The notes under the pieces are model-generated. The model was not told the DNA's origin. It made no database searches and saw only the letters and a program-made list of their open reading frames with translations. This document shows, one piece after another, positions 1 through 9,237 of a stretch of DNA of 64,000 nucleotides. The stretch's first letter is position 1, and every line of letters starts with the position of its first letter. The stretch spans positions 310,001 to 374,000 of the forward strand of contig NZ_LRFG02000001.1 of assembly GCF_001641755.2 (NCBI RefSeq), written 5' to 3'. The translations under genes and the position numbers were made by a program. The DNA is from Microbulbifer flavimaris (GTDB lineage Bacteria > Pseudomonadota > Gammaproteobacteria > Pseudomonadales > Cellvibrionaceae).

Positions 1-747
1 AACCTGATCGGGTACCTGTCGGGGGATCACGGTCGCAGTCGCTGGATCCTGCTGGACCACGCCCGCCGTGAGGACTTCATCAACTGGCGGCGCTTCCTCA
101 AGGGCGGCCACTTTTGCGATGTTGCCTGGCTCTGGCATGCGTCTTTCGACGAAATACCACTGAATGTTCAGCGCTACTACGACAACGGTGTGCCTCTCTT
201 TGCCGTGACCACCAGCATCGAGACCGGGCAGGCGCATTACCTGGAAGTGACTGCGGAGAATATGCACGAGGTGTTTCCCGCATCCTGCGCCATCCCCTTT
301 GCTTACCGTGGCTTCCCCAGGGTCAACGATGAGCCGATGACCGACGGTGGCCTTGCGGATTCCATTCCGGTGATCCGGGCCTACGAGCAGGGGGCCAGGG
401 ATATCACTGTGGTTCTGTCCCGGCCACTGGGCTACCGCAAGCGGGAGACCCCTGCGCCGCACTTTATGAAGCAGCTGTTTCAGGATCACGCCAGCCTGTT
501 CGAGTCTGTGCTGGGCAGGGCTGAGCGGTACAATCGCGCGCTGCAGTTTATCCAGTCGCCGCCAGAGGGATGCCGGGTGCGAGTGATCTCCCCACCCGCC
601 GACTTCCCCGTTGCCCGATTTACGCTGGAGCCGGAACTGCTCGAACGCGGGTATGAGATTGGACGCGGAGCCGGCTTCGACCACCTGTCACAGCAGGCAG
701 TGGTCGATAGCAGTGACACCTCTGGCAAGCGTCACGAAAGCGCTTGA
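1..747 (+). CDS. Patatin-like phospholipase, 5' truncated (YjjU-like)
   Basis: The reading frame is open from base 1, so the N-terminus lies outside the window; 248 codons are present. The motif DGGLADSIPV (codons about 117-126) supplies the catalytic Asp of the patatin Ser-Asp dyad. The GXSXG serine nucleophile would lie upstream and is not seen. The later part, with repeated Arg/Glu-rich helices after the DGG motif, resembles the C-terminal region of E. coli YjjU. Patatins of this group are predicted cytoplasmic acyl hydrolases of unknown substrate. It converges on the DUF1415 gene. Family assignment is fairly sure, substrate unknown. Confidence 0.8.
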   Translation, partial: NLIGYLSGDHGRSRWILLDHARREDFINWRRFLKGGHFCDVAWLWHASFDEIPLNVQRYYDNGVPLFAVTTSIETGQAHYLEVTAENMHEVFPASCAIPFAYRGFPRVNDEPMTDGGLADSIPVIRAYEQGARDITVVLSRPLGYRKRETPAPHFMKQLFQDHASLFESVLGRAERYNRALQFIQSPPEGCRVRVISPPADFPVARFTLEPELLERGYEIGRGAGFDHLSQQAVVDSSDTSGKRHESA

Positions 748-806
748 GCTGCCGCTGTGCCGGTGGGTTCATCCGGTGCGGCTTTCCACCAGGCGCCAAC
801 CTTTCT

Positions 807-1373
807 TTAACCTTTCTTTGCGCCGCTGAAAAGATACGGGAACAGTGCACGACGCTGGTCCTGCGTCAGGTCGGTGACCCGTCGTATATTATTTTCAGGG
901 ATGGAATCCGGGTCCGGGTATTTTTGCAGAACCTCTTCGATACTGGCCTCCCGGATCAGGTGGAGAATCGGGTAGGGAGCCCGGTTGGTGAGGTTTTCTG
1001 CATCCTCCGGGGCGGTGTCCGCAAACTGGTAGTGGGGATGGAAGGTGGCGAGCTGGTAGATGCCGGTGTAGCCCTGCCGCTCGATTAGCCATTCCGCCAG
1101 ATCGAGAAACTGATTGAAGTCCTCAAATCGCTGTAGGTGCGACGGCACAATCACCAGGGTGGTTTCCAGCTCCGCGGCAGAATGTTCATCCAGCCGCACC
1201 ATTTCTGCGAGCAGATCGTCCATCAGCGCTTGGTCTGAGCGCGCCTCACTGATGGCGAAGCGAACCTGCCCTGCCCGCATGGGTTTACGGGCGAAGGGGC
1301 ACAGATTCAGGCCCACCACTACATCGGAGAGCCACTGCTCGACCGCGCGGAGAATTCCCTCATTCTGGTTCAA
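807..1373 (-). CDS. DUF1415 family protein
   Basis: This 188-residue protein matches what I know of the DUF1415 family, soluble proteins of about 180-190 residues common in Gammaproteobacteria. Visible family-like features are an N-terminal segment with LNLCPFARKP near residues 22-31, a central FHPHYQFAD stretch and a Pro-rich APYPILHLIREASI segment. No catalytic function is established. It starts only 7 bases after the upstream yaiL-like gene stops on the same strand, so the two are probably co-transcribed. Name confident, function not. Confidence 0.8.
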   Translation of the reverse strand: MNQNEGILRAVEQWLSDVVVGLNLCPFARKPMRAGQVRFAISEARSDQALMDDLLAEMVRLDEHSAAELETTLVIVPSHLQRFEDFNQFLDLAEWLIERQGYTGIYQLATFHPHYQFADTAPEDAENLTNRAPYPILHLIREASIEEVLQKYPDPDSIPENNIRRVTDLTQDQRRALFPYLFSGAKKG

Positions 1374-1380
1374 AGAGGGG

Positions 1381-1917
1381 TTACCACATCAGGTCGTCGG
1401 GAATCTGGAATTCCGCGTAGGGATCGTCCTCGTCCGGCTGCGCGCTGTCGGCGGGGGGCTGAATCACGGCGTCGGGCTTGCGCTCACTGATCTTCTCGGC
1501 GATCACGCGGGGCACCAGCTCGAAGCTTTCGTCCAGGCCGACGATCATCAGTCGGCCCGCGGCCAGGTGATTGCGCACCGCCTCGGAAACATGGATTTTC
1601 TTGATCTTGCGCTCGAAGGTGAAGTTGTAGGCGATATCGCCACCGCCCTTGGATTGCTTGTTGCTTTCCACTAGCTGCTTGATTTGGGCTGCAATGGCCT
1701 TCTCCCGTGCGGCTGCATCCCGCTCTGCGTTCAGAGCGCGGTCACGGGCGGCCTTCTCGGCGCGGGCGCGCTCCACCGCCTCTCGGGTCTCATCGACCTG
1801 CGGTTGACCGGTCTTCTTGGCCACCTTGGTCTGCTTGCGCTTGTCCTTGTTGACCTGCTTGGCCTTCTTGGCATCGACCAGGCCGGCCTTGAGCAGTTGA
1901 TCCTGAAGTGAACTCAT
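1381..1917 (-). CDS. yaiL: YaiL-like DUF2058 protein
   Basis: The 178-residue product begins MSSLQDQLLKAGLVDAKKAK and continues with a very Lys/Arg/Glu-rich helical region (about residues 15-90), followed by a compact C-terminal domain containing YNFTFERKIKKIHVSEA. This order is typical of DUF2058/YaiL, described as nucleoprotein- or polysome-associated. The charged first half is probably a coiled coil or nucleic-acid-binding arm. It is the first gene of a two-gene minus-strand unit with the DUF1415 gene. Confidence 0.82.
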   Translation of the reverse strand: MSSLQDQLLKAGLVDAKKAKQVNKDKRKQTKVAKKTGQPQVDETREAVERARAEKAARDRALNAERDAAAREKAIAAQIKQLVESNKQSKGGGDIAYNFTFERKIKKIHVSEAVRNHLAAGRLMIVGLDESFELVPRVIAEKISERKPDAVIQPPADSAQPDEDDPYAEFQIPDDLMW

Positions 1918-1953
1918 GGATAGGGGCTCTCACGTTTACACGTAGTCGTTAAA

Positions 1954-1978
1954 GAGGCCGCACGCAAAGTGCGGCCTC
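1954..1978 (-). terminator. Intrinsic terminator after the AbgT gene
   Basis: A perfect 10-bp inverted repeat (GAGGCCGCAC / GTGCGGCCTC) encloses a 5-base loop. Read on the minus strand it is followed by a short T run (CTCTTTAA). It lies 15 bases past the stop of the minus-strand transporter gene. Confidence 0.65.
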
Positions 1979-1992
1979 GCAGTTTAGCCGGT

Positions 1993-3591
1993 TCAGTTGC
2001 CGAAGTAAGTGGCTGCGCCCGGTCCGACCGGCAAGCCGAGGGCAAATACCCAGATGAAGAACAGGGCGGTCCAGCCGACAAAGAAGAAAATGGAGTAGGG
2101 GATCATCGTGGAGATCAGCGTGCCAATGCCAAGGTCTTTCTTGTAGCGGGTGGCGAAGGATACGATCAGCCCGAAGTAACTCATCATGGGGGTAATGATG
2201 TTGGTCACCGAATCCCCGATGCGGTAGGCGGCCTGGATGACCTCCGGCGCGTAGCCGAGCAACATCAGCATCGGCACAAAGATGGGGGCGGTGACGGCCC
2301 ACTGCGCCGAGGCACTGCCCAGCATCAGGTTCACGAATCCGCACATCATGATAAAGAACAGGAACAGCACCGGCCCGGTCAGGCCGATACTTTGCAGGGT
2401 GTCCGCCCCCACCACGGCGAAGATAGTGCCCAGGTTGGTGACCTTGAAGAAGGCGACGAACTGCGCCGCGAAGAACACCAGCACGATATACATACCCATG
2501 CTGCCCATGCTCTTGGACATGGCATTGATGACATCGCGGTCGTTTCTCATGGAGCCGGTCACACGGCCAAAGACAAAGCCGGGCACGGCGAAGAACACCA
2601 CGATCAGCGCCACGATGCCCTTCAGGAACGGTGAACCGGCCACGGCCCCGGTTTCCGGGTGACGCAGCACGCCCCATTCGGGAACGATGGAAAGGGCCAG
2701 CACGGCGGAGACCGCCAGCACCGCGAGACCGGCAAACTTGAGGCCGCGCTTCTCGGCGTCGGTCAGGGCACCCATCTTGTCCTGTGACAGGTCCACCGAT
2801 GCCTCGCTCGGGTCGTATTTGCCCAGCTTGGGCTCGACAATCGCCAGGGTGACCCAGCTACCTACCGTGGTAATGAGGAAGGTACTGACGATCATGAAGA
2901 ACCAGTTTACTTCCGGCCCAACGGTATAAGTGGGGTCGATCATATGGGCGGCGGACTCGGTAATACCGGACAGCAGCGGGTCCACGGTGCCAATCAGCAG
3001 GTTGGCGCTGTAGCCGCCGGAAACCCCCGCGAAGGCCGCGGCCAGACCCGCCAGCGGATGGCGCCCGAGGGAATGGAAAATCATCGCCGCGAGCGGAATC
3101 AGGACCACGTAGCCCAGCTCCGAAGCTGTATTGGAGAGAATGCCCGCGAAGACCACGATCACGGTCACAGTGCGCTGTGACGCCTGCAACACCAGTCCCC
3201 GCACCGCGGCACTCAGTAATCCCGAGTGCTCGGCAATGCCCACGCCCAGCAGGGCTACCAGCACGGTGCCCAGGGGAGCAAAGCCGGTGAAGTTGGTGAC
3301 CAGGCTGGTGACGATGTACCTGAGCCCCTCCCCGGAGAAGAGATTGAACACCTCGATGATGCCGTCCGGATCTCGCCCGGCTGCGCCCACCGGGCGCGGG
3401 TCTGCCACTGACAGGCCAAAGTAGGAGGCGATACCGCTGATGACGATGACGCCCACGGCGAACATGGCAAACAAGGTGATCGGGTGGGGCAGCAGGTTGC
3501 CCAGCCACTCCACCGTATCCAGGAAGCGGGTAAAGGCCTTCTTCTGTGTGGGCTGGCTTTGCTGTTCGCTGGAGGAGGTCGTCGTGCTCAT
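1993..3591 (-). CDS. AbgT-family transporter
   Basis: The 532-residue polytopic membrane protein has a soluble N-terminal tail of about 25 residues, then alternating hydrophobic segments consistent with the AbgT fold. Recognisable blocks are FLDTVEWLGNLLPHPITLFA near residues 23-42, a central SANLLIGTVDPLLSGIT stretch and NIITPMMSYFGLIV near the C-terminus. Family members import p-aminobenzoyl-glutamate or export sulfonamides, driven by proton or sodium gradients; which one applies here cannot be read from sequence. No aminobenzoyl-glutamate hydrolase subunits (AbgA/AbgB) are adjacent, which weakens a folate-salvage role. It appears to be a single-gene unit with its own terminator. Confidence 0.88.
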   Translation of the reverse strand: MSTTTSSSEQQSQPTQKKAFTRFLDTVEWLGNLLPHPITLFAMFAVGVIVISGIASYFGLSVADPRPVGAAGRDPDGIIEVFNLFSGEGLRYIVTSLVTNFTGFAPLGTVLVALLGVGIAEHSGLLSAAVRGLVLQASQRTVTVIVVFAGILSNTASELGYVVLIPLAAMIFHSLGRHPLAGLAAAFAGVSGGYSANLLIGTVDPLLSGITESAAHMIDPTYTVGPEVNWFFMIVSTFLITTVGSWVTLAIVEPKLGKYDPSEASVDLSQDKMGALTDAEKRGLKFAGLAVLAVSAVLALSIVPEWGVLRHPETGAVAGSPFLKGIVALIVVFFAVPGFVFGRVTGSMRNDRDVINAMSKSMGSMGMYIVLVFFAAQFVAFFKVTNLGTIFAVVGADTLQSIGLTGPVLFLFFIMMCGFVNLMLGSASAQWAVTAPIFVPMLMLLGYAPEVIQAAYRIGDSVTNIITPMMSYFGLIVSFATRYKKDLGIGTLISTMIPYSIFFFVGWTALFFIWVFALGLPVGPGAATYFGN

Positions 3592-3767
3592 TATCGGTAC
3601 TCGATGTTTGTAGCCCTTGGCGTCTTTCGGGGCCCGCTGCAGGAAACCGCCCAGTCAGGGAATGTGGCGATATCGGGCTGGCTAAAAAATGCGCTAAAAG
3701 CCGCAAATGATACACAAAAGCGCTGTTGGGCTAAACGCCACGGAAGCGACTGCGGGGTTCCGGCCAG

Positions 3768-4934
3768 TCAGTCCAGCGCTGCCTTGTTCTCAGCGAGGGC
3801 TGAGCCAGCCGGTGCGGTGGAGTTGATTGAGCGGCCAGCCAGAGGAAGGCGTGGCCCGGGTGTGTCCGGCGCTGCCCAGGTCGCGTTGACCTGCCGCGAT
3901 AGAAAGCGCAGCGATTGCTGCAGGGCAAGCCGACCGGCGGCAACGGTCAGGTTGAACTGGTATTCATGGGGCAGCGCGGGTGAATAGTCGTCTGGGAAAA
4001 AGAGCGTGGTGACCGGCACCCCGAGCTCGTCCAGCCTCGCCGCCATGGCCCGGGACTGTGCGAGCAGCGGGTCACCGTTGCCGCTGGAGATAAAGGTCGG
4101 CGGAAAGTCCGCGGTCAGGTACTGCCGCACGGAGAGGGTGGCGAAATCCGCGTTATCACGGAAGTTGCGGTCGCCGCTGTAGGCCCAGAGAACGCTGTGC
4201 AGGAAGTCGCCGTGGGGGCCTTCAAAGTTCAGGATCTCCAGATCATAGGCACCGCAATACAGCAGTAAACCCGACAGCTGGCGTCGTTGCAGGGGTGGCT
4301 CGATCTGCAGTGCGGCGGCGTAGGCCGGGGAGGTGATGACATTGGCCACCTGGGCGGCAATCTGCGCACCGGCGGAATCTCCAGCGAGAAATATGTGCGC
4401 GGTATCCAGTTGGAAGCGCTCCGCGTTGCGTTCGAGAAAGGCCAGCGCCTGGCTGACTTGCTGTACCGGTTTGGGATAGTGCGCGCCAGGGGCGAGCGAG
4501 TAATCCAGCGCGGCCACTGCATAGCCGTGCCCGGAGAGCAGGGCGCTGTAGTTGGCAATCGCTTCCTTGCCGCCGGCAACCCAGGCGCCACCCGGAACCC
4601 AGACCACCAGGGGCCGGCGACCACCACCGAGGTCGGGAGTGTAAAGGTCAAGCAGCGCATCGGGATCATCCCTGTCGTAGGGAATATTTTCCTGCGCCCG
4701 CACGTAGGCGGGTCGCAGCGGTGCCAGCGCCGCGTTGAGTTGAGTGGACTGCTCGTCAAAAGCCATGCGGATGATGGTGGCGGACGGGCGCGGGGAGAGT
4801 TCAAAAGCGGCAAAAACCAGGCCCACAACGGTCAGCAGCGCCAGCGTGATGATAACAATGAGCCGCGGCCCACGGGTGCGCTTGCGGCCTTCGTGCGGTT
4901 TCTCGGGATGCTGATCCCGCTCGTCTCCCGTCAT
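3768..4934 (-). CDS. Membrane-anchored alpha/beta hydrolase (esterase/HSL-like)
   Basis: The 388-residue protein has a charged cytoplasmic N-terminus, one membrane segment at about residues 24-43, then an alpha/beta-hydrolase domain. The oxyanion-hole motif PGGAW is at 114-118 and the nucleophile elbow GDSAG has Ser at 187. A late HEY motif (about residue 318) could supply the catalytic His. The arrangement matches esterases of the hormone-sensitive-lipase/carboxylesterase type, probably facing the periplasm. It follows a small membrane protein gene 27 bases upstream on the same strand, so the two may form an operon. Substrate unknown. Confidence 0.78.
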   Translation of the reverse strand: MTGDERDQHPEKPHEGRKRTRGPRLIVIITLALLTVVGLVFAAFELSPRPSATIIRMAFDEQSTQLNAALAPLRPAYVRAQENIPYDRDDPDALLDLYTPDLGGGRRPLVVWVPGGAWVAGGKEAIANYSALLSGHGYAVAALDYSLAPGAHYPKPVQQVSQALAFLERNAERFQLDTAHIFLAGDSAGAQIAAQVANVITSPAYAAALQIEPPLQRRQLSGLLLYCGAYDLEILNFEGPHGDFLHSVLWAYSGDRNFRDNADFATLSVRQYLTADFPPTFISSGNGDPLLAQSRAMAARLDELGVPVTTLFFPDDYSPALPHEYQFNLTVAAGRLALQQSLRFLSRQVNATWAAPDTPGPRLPLAGRSINSTAPAGSALAENKAALD

Positions 4935-4961
4935 GGCCTCCTGCCTCGACTGCGCGAATCG

Positions 4962-5285
4962 TTACTCAGTGGGCCCCGCGCCATTGATGAAAAACCAGGC
5001 CAGTAGCAGGAGCAGCAGGGCGGCCAGGATCATGGCCAGGCCACGCAGCATTAACGTCTTGGCGTACTCCGCCTCGCCGTGCAGCAGTGCGTAGGGCAGC
5101 CCGGTGAGGGGACCGAGGAAAATCGAGGGGATGCCCCACAGCCACTGCTTGTTACCCAGTGCCACGAGTGCAGCCACCAGTCCGCCAAACCAGAAAATGG
5201 CCAGCCCCACCACGAATATCAGAAATAGCGGCAGCACCAGCCATTGATTGTTGAGGTAAAACTGAATCAGGGCCTCTTCTGTCAT
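4962..5285 (-). CDS. Small integral membrane protein, unknown
   Basis: I do not recognise this 107-residue protein. It shows three hydrophobic stretches, at about residues 14-45, 48-66 and 80-102, the last almost pure Ala/Leu, with short charged loops between. This suggests three transmembrane helices. It lies directly upstream of the membrane-anchored esterase gene on the same strand with a 27-base gap, so co-expression is likely. Confidence 0.6.
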   Translation of the reverse strand: MTEEALIQFYLNNQWLVLPLFLIFVVGLAIFWFGGLVAALVALGNKQWLWGIPSIFLGPLTGLPYALLHGEAEYAKTLMLRGLAMILAALLLLLLAWFFINGAGPTE

Positions 5286-5435
5286 CGATCGATATTCCTG
5301 GTAAATCTGGCTGTTTATCTTTGTGCCGGGGCCGGCTTGCTACGGCATCCAATCCCCGCAACGCTGTCACTGGCAGCGTAAATACGGTAAAACCGTGCGC
5401 TTGAGCGCAAAATTTTTTCGACGCGGGAATCAAGA

Positions 5436-6716
5436 ATGTACAAGAAAAACGCCCTCTTTGCCCTGCTGCTGGCCACAACCGGGCTACTGGCCCAGGCAGC
5501 AGCAGCCGTCACGCACGTGAGTGCGGACCGTTTGATTGATGTGGAAACCGGTGAGGTGATCGAGTCGCCACTGGTGACCATTGATGGCAACCGCATCGTT
5601 TCGGTTGTCGCCGATGCGGCGCCCCCCGAGGGCGCCATCCGCCTGGCCGGCGCTACACTTCTGCCGGGGCTGATGGATATGCACGTGCACCTGACCGGCT
5701 CAGCAGATCAGCACGGTTACCGCCGACTGGCGCGCACCGCGGTGCGCTCTGCGATCACCGGGGTGAAGAATGCGCAGACTTCGCTGCAGGCGGGATTCAC
5801 CACCATGCGCAACCTGGGCGCACACGGCTATGCGGATGTGGCCCTGCGTGACGCCATTAACGATGGGGATGTGCCCGGTCCGCGCCTGTTTGTATCCGGC
5901 CCGGCCATCGGCATCACCGGCGGTCATTGCGATAACAACCTGCTGACCCACGAATTTGCAGCCAAGGGTGGCGGTGTGGCGGATGGCCCCTGGGGCGTGC
6001 GGGCCAAGGTGCGGGAAAACCTGAAATATGGCGCCGACCTGATCAAGCTTTGCGCCACCGGCGGCGTCATGTCCAAGGGCACCGAGCCCGGGGCACAGCA
6101 GTTGGCACTGGAGGAGATGCAGGCGGCAGTGGCCGAAGCCCGTAACCGGGGTGTGATCGTTGCGGCCCATGCGCACGGCACCGAGGGCATCAAGGCGGCG
6201 ATCCGCGCCGGCGTCGACTCCGTTGAGCACGCCAGTTTCCTCGATCGCGAGACGATTCGCCTGGCGAAGAAACATGGCACGGTGCTGTCCATGGATATCT
6301 ATGTCACGGAGTACATCCTCTCCGAGGGCGAGAAGGCCGGTATCCTGCCGGAGAGTCTGGACAAGGAACGCCGCGTCGGCAGCCGCCAGCGGCAGAGTTT
6401 CCGCGACGCTGTCGATGCGGGGGTGAAAATGGTGTTCGGATCAGATGCTGCGGTTTATCCCCATGGCCAGAACCCGCGTCAGTTCGCGCGCATGGTGGAA
6501 TTCGGCATGACGCCGCTGCAGGCATTGCAGGCTGCCACCATCAACTCTGCAGAGCTGCTGGGCCAGCAGGAGAACCTGGGCAGTATTCGCGCGGGCAAGC
6601 TGGCGGAAATGGTTGCCGTGCCGGGTAATCCGCTGGAGGACATCAGCGTGATGGAAAAAGTACAGTTTGTGATGAAAGACGGCACCATCTACAAAAACTC
6701 CGCCGTGACTTTCTGA
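5436..6716 (+). CDS. Exported metal-dependent amidohydrolase (Xaa-Pro dipeptidase type)
   Basis: The 426-residue product starts with a signal peptide (MYKKNALFALLLATTG..AQAAA, cleavage near residue 24). An amidohydrolase domain follows, with metal-binding HVH at 83-85, GADLIKLCATGG (candidate carboxylated Lys), HAHG, SVEH and the late GSDAA Asp. This set matches secreted amidohydrolases that cut dipeptides, often annotated as Xaa-Pro dipeptidase or imidazolonepropionase-like. A paralogue with the same layout lies at 37565-38896. It is divergent from the small membrane protein gene and ends just before a convergent gene. Peptide or cyclic-amide hydrolysis in the periplasm is likely; exact substrate unknown. 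Confidence 0.85.
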   Translation: MYKKNALFALLLATTGLLAQAAAAVTHVSADRLIDVETGEVIESPLVTIDGNRIVSVVADAAPPEGAIRLAGATLLPGLMDMHVHLTGSADQHGYRRLARTAVRSAITGVKNAQTSLQAGFTTMRNLGAHGYADVALRDAINDGDVPGPRLFVSGPAIGITGGHCDNNLLTHEFAAKGGGVADGPWGVRAKVRENLKYGADLIKLCATGGVMSKGTEPGAQQLALEEMQAAVAEARNRGVIVAAHAHGTEGIKAAIRAGVDSVEHASFLDRETIRLAKKHGTVLSMDIYVTEYILSEGEKAGILPESLDKERRVGSRQRQSFRDAVDAGVKMVFGSDAAVYPHGQNPRQFARMVEFGMTPLQALQAATINSAELLGQQENLGSIRAGKLAEMVAVPGNPLEDISVMEKVQFVMKDGTIYKNSAVTF

Positions 6717-6773
6717 GCGTCGCCCCCCCCTGACTGAGTGTCTGACCGTCCTGAACAGGGCGCGGGTCGCCGG

Positions 6774-8105
6774 TCAGGTCCCGTAGGGCCAGGTTTCCGG
6801 GGGCTCGCGCGCTTCCCAGTGTTCGGTAATATCCAGTGGTTGCAGCGCCCGGGTTTCCTCCAGGTGGAACAGGGCGTCGAACTGCTCTGCCACCGTCGCC
6901 CGGAAATAGTGGCTCTGCCCCTCGGTCTCCGGGCGGTAGATGACGCCGATGGCCCGCTCCAGCAGTGGCCGGTGCAGGGCGCAGTCTGCCACGCGGTGCA
7001 AGTCCAGGTAGAAGTCCCCCAGGCCGGTTTCGTGGAAGAGGGTCTCGACGCTGCCCTCGAGAGCCGGTCTCACCCAGCGGTGTTCGGCGGGCTCATCCCA
7101 CTCCCTGGCAGCGGTGACGTGGCCGGTATAGGTGGTGAAGCCAATCAATAGCGCCTGTTCACCGAGCTTTTCCCGCACCAGCTGGCCCACGTTCACCTCA
7201 TCCTGCCGGGCGGCATCGGTGGCGCGGGCGTCCCCTAAATGGGAATTGTGCGCCCAGAGGGCGATCCTCGCCGGTCGATCGCGCTGCCTGGACAGGTGCT
7301 GGCGCAGGTCCATCACCGTGTTCACCATGTGCCGGTCGCGCAGGTTCCAGGTATTTACATCGGAAAAAAACATGCCGCGGTAATAGGCCTCGGCGTGATG
7401 CACGACGCGGGCGTTGCGCTCGGCGTAAAACTCCTCGTCCTCCGCCAGCGGGCCGTCGCGCAGTAACCACTGGTTGCGACGCTCCATCATTTCCAGCAAC
7501 TGCTCGACAGCCGCCTGCTGGCAGGATTCGCTGATGCCCATGGCCGCACGGTAACCATAGCGCTGGGGATCCCGGTGGTGATTCATGCAGGCGTAGCGCT
7601 CCCGCGCCCGGCCTGCGGCTTCCGGGTCGACCGTTTCCAGATACTGAACCACTGCTTCGGCAGAGCGATACATGCTGTACAGGTCCATGCCATAGATGCC
7701 GGTCTGGCGGTCGCGCTCCTGCCGGCTGTTCCATTCCCGCAGCCACTGCACAAAGGCTGCCATTTCCGTGTTGCGCCACATCCACAGGGGAAAGCGTTCG
7801 AAGTCAGCGAGGGCCTCCCGGGCGGAAGAGTCGCGATCGTGCCCGCGCACGTAGTGGTTGATGCGGGCCACGTCGGGCCAGTCGCCCTCGATAATCACGG
7901 CGTCCAGGCCCTGGTCTTCGATCAGTGCCTGCGTGATGTCGGCGCGCCGCTGGTAGAACTCGTGCGTACCGTGGCTGGCTTCGCCCAGCAATATCATTTC
8001 CCGCCCGCTGGCGAGGCGAAGCAATGGGCGGTAATCGGTCGCACTGCCGGTGAGCCGCTGTGCAGTGTCGCAAATGACATTGATGGAGGGAGAGGAGTCG
8101 CTCAT
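6774..8105 (-). CDS. Erythromycin-esterase-like protein
   Basis: The 443-residue protein carries the erythromycin esterase family signature near its start: GEASHGTHEF, with Glu42 and His45, followed by IIEGDWPD with Glu73. These correspond to the conserved Glu/His/Glu of EreB-type enzymes. Later family blocks such as HNSHLGDARATD are also present. Chromosomal members usually have unknown natural substrates, and family membership alone does not imply macrolide resistance. It diverges from the crotonase gene with about 119 bases between starts. Confidence 0.82.
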   Translation of the reverse strand: MSDSSPSINVICDTAQRLTGSATDYRPLLRLASGREMILLGEASHGTHEFYQRRADITQALIEDQGLDAVIIEGDWPDVARINHYVRGHDRDSSAREALADFERFPLWMWRNTEMAAFVQWLREWNSRQERDRQTGIYGMDLYSMYRSAEAVVQYLETVDPEAAGRARERYACMNHHRDPQRYGYRAAMGISESCQQAAVEQLLEMMERRNQWLLRDGPLAEDEEFYAERNARVVHHAEAYYRGMFFSDVNTWNLRDRHMVNTVMDLRQHLSRQRDRPARIALWAHNSHLGDARATDAARQDEVNVGQLVREKLGEQALLIGFTTYTGHVTAAREWDEPAEHRWVRPALEGSVETLFHETGLGDFYLDLHRVADCALHRPLLERAIGVIYRPETEGQSHYFRATVAEQFDALFHLEETRALQPLDITEHWEAREPPETWPYGT

Positions 8106-8224
8106 GGCAGGCCCGGTGATTTTTCGTGGCTGGTAGCGGTGTAACTGGCCGCAGCACAGGGATTGTAGAGTGCGCCCGTGCGCTTCGGGGCCCGCGCTTT
8201 TTTTGCCTGACTGGCCGGTTTAGC

Positions 8225-9040
8225 ATGGGTCTACCGGCTTCCAAGAGCGATTTCACCGTGACTGAATATCCTGTAACGACCGAGACAGATGGCGCTGTCA
8301 TTACCATTCGGCTGTGCCGCCCGCAGGTTCGCAATGCGGTGGATGGCCCCACGGCCCTTTTACTGCAAGAGGCCTTTGAAGAGTTCGAGCGGCGGGATGA
8401 TCTGTCGGTCGCTGTCCTCACCGGTAGTGACGGCCACTTCTGTGCCGGTGCGGACCTGGCCGCGCTGGGCGACACGGCGCGGCGCAATGCTGTAGAGCCC
8501 ACCGGCAAGGGTCCGGGACCCATGGGGCCGACGCGGATGGAATTGCACAAACCGGTGATTGCCGCTGTTTCCGGTTATGCGGTGGCGGGCGGCCTGGAGC
8601 TGGCGCTGATGTGCGACCTGCGGGTGGCCGATACAACAGCGGTATTCGGTGTTTTCTGCCGGCGCTGGGGGGTGCCGCTGATCGATGGTGGCACCGTGCG
8701 CCTGCCGCGCATTGTCGGCCACGGCCGCGCCATGGACATGATTCTTACCGGTCGTCCGGTGGCGGCGGAAGAAGCGTTGCAGATGGGGCTGGTCAACCGA
8801 CTGGTTGATGAGGGCAAAGTGCTTGCGGTCGCCCGGGAGCTGGCGGCACAGATTGCCCGCTTTCCCCAGCAATGCCTGCGCGCCGATCGCGCCTCTGCAC
8901 TGGGTCAATGGGATCTCGATTTCAAGTCAGCGCTCGAGGCCGAGGGGCGGGGAGGCTACCCGGTGGTGTTTGAGGAAGCGATCGCCGGAGCAGCAAAGTT
9001 CACTCGAGGCGCCGGGCGCCACGGTGAATTCGAGCCCTGA
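8225..9040 (+). CDS. Enoyl-CoA hydratase/isomerase family (crotonase)
   Basis: The protein is 271 residues from the ATG at 8225; a GTG at 8258 is an alternative start that would remove 11 residues. The crotonase fold is recognisable from HFCAGADLAAL (oxyanion hole), AVSGYAVAGGLELALMCDLRVA and the following GVFCRRWGVPLIDGGTVRLPRIVG block. The position of the usual catalytic Glu reads RRWGVPL, so it may act on something other than a simple enoyl-CoA hydration. No other fatty-acid oxidation genes are adjacent. Confidence 0.82.
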   Translation: MGLPASKSDFTVTEYPVTTETDGAVITIRLCRPQVRNAVDGPTALLLQEAFEEFERRDDLSVAVLTGSDGHFCAGADLAALGDTARRNAVEPTGKGPGPMGPTRMELHKPVIAAVSGYAVAGGLELALMCDLRVADTTAVFGVFCRRWGVPLIDGGTVRLPRIVGHGRAMDMILTGRPVAAEEALQMGLVNRLVDEGKVLAVARELAAQIARFPQQCLRADRASALGQWDLDFKSALEAEGRGGYPVVFEEAIAGAAKFTRGAGRHGEFEP

Positions 9041-9186
9041 GAAGGTCGGCATGCGGCATACCGCACAATATGACGCCCCAATACAGATTTCCGGTCTTTT
9101 GTTCTAAAGTTTGGGCGAGAGCCCATCGCAAGCCGGTCTGGCGCGGCATTTGACGATATTTTAGCCTCCCTAGAGGGACTTCCTGT

Positions 9187-9195
9187 TGCTATACT
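9187..9195 (+). promoter_or_regulatory. Extended -10 promoter of gnd
   Basis: TGC directly precedes TATACT (9190-9195), giving an extended -10 element. No good -35 hexamer is seen 17 bases upstream. The start codon follows 43 bases downstream. Confidence 0.5.
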
Positions 9196-9237
9196 CCGCG
9201 CCCCTGACAGCAGCACCACAGTTTTCCGGAGAGATCC

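Noticed and set aside
6774-8105. Acquired macrolide resistance gene
   Set aside because: Family membership is clear, but the gene has normal chromosomal composition, no mobile context, and such homologues are common without resistance.
8160-8203. Intrinsic terminator before the crotonase gene (GC-rich stretch then seven T)
   Set aside because: Stem pairing is weak and the position lies between divergent genes, where no plus-strand transcript would need to end.
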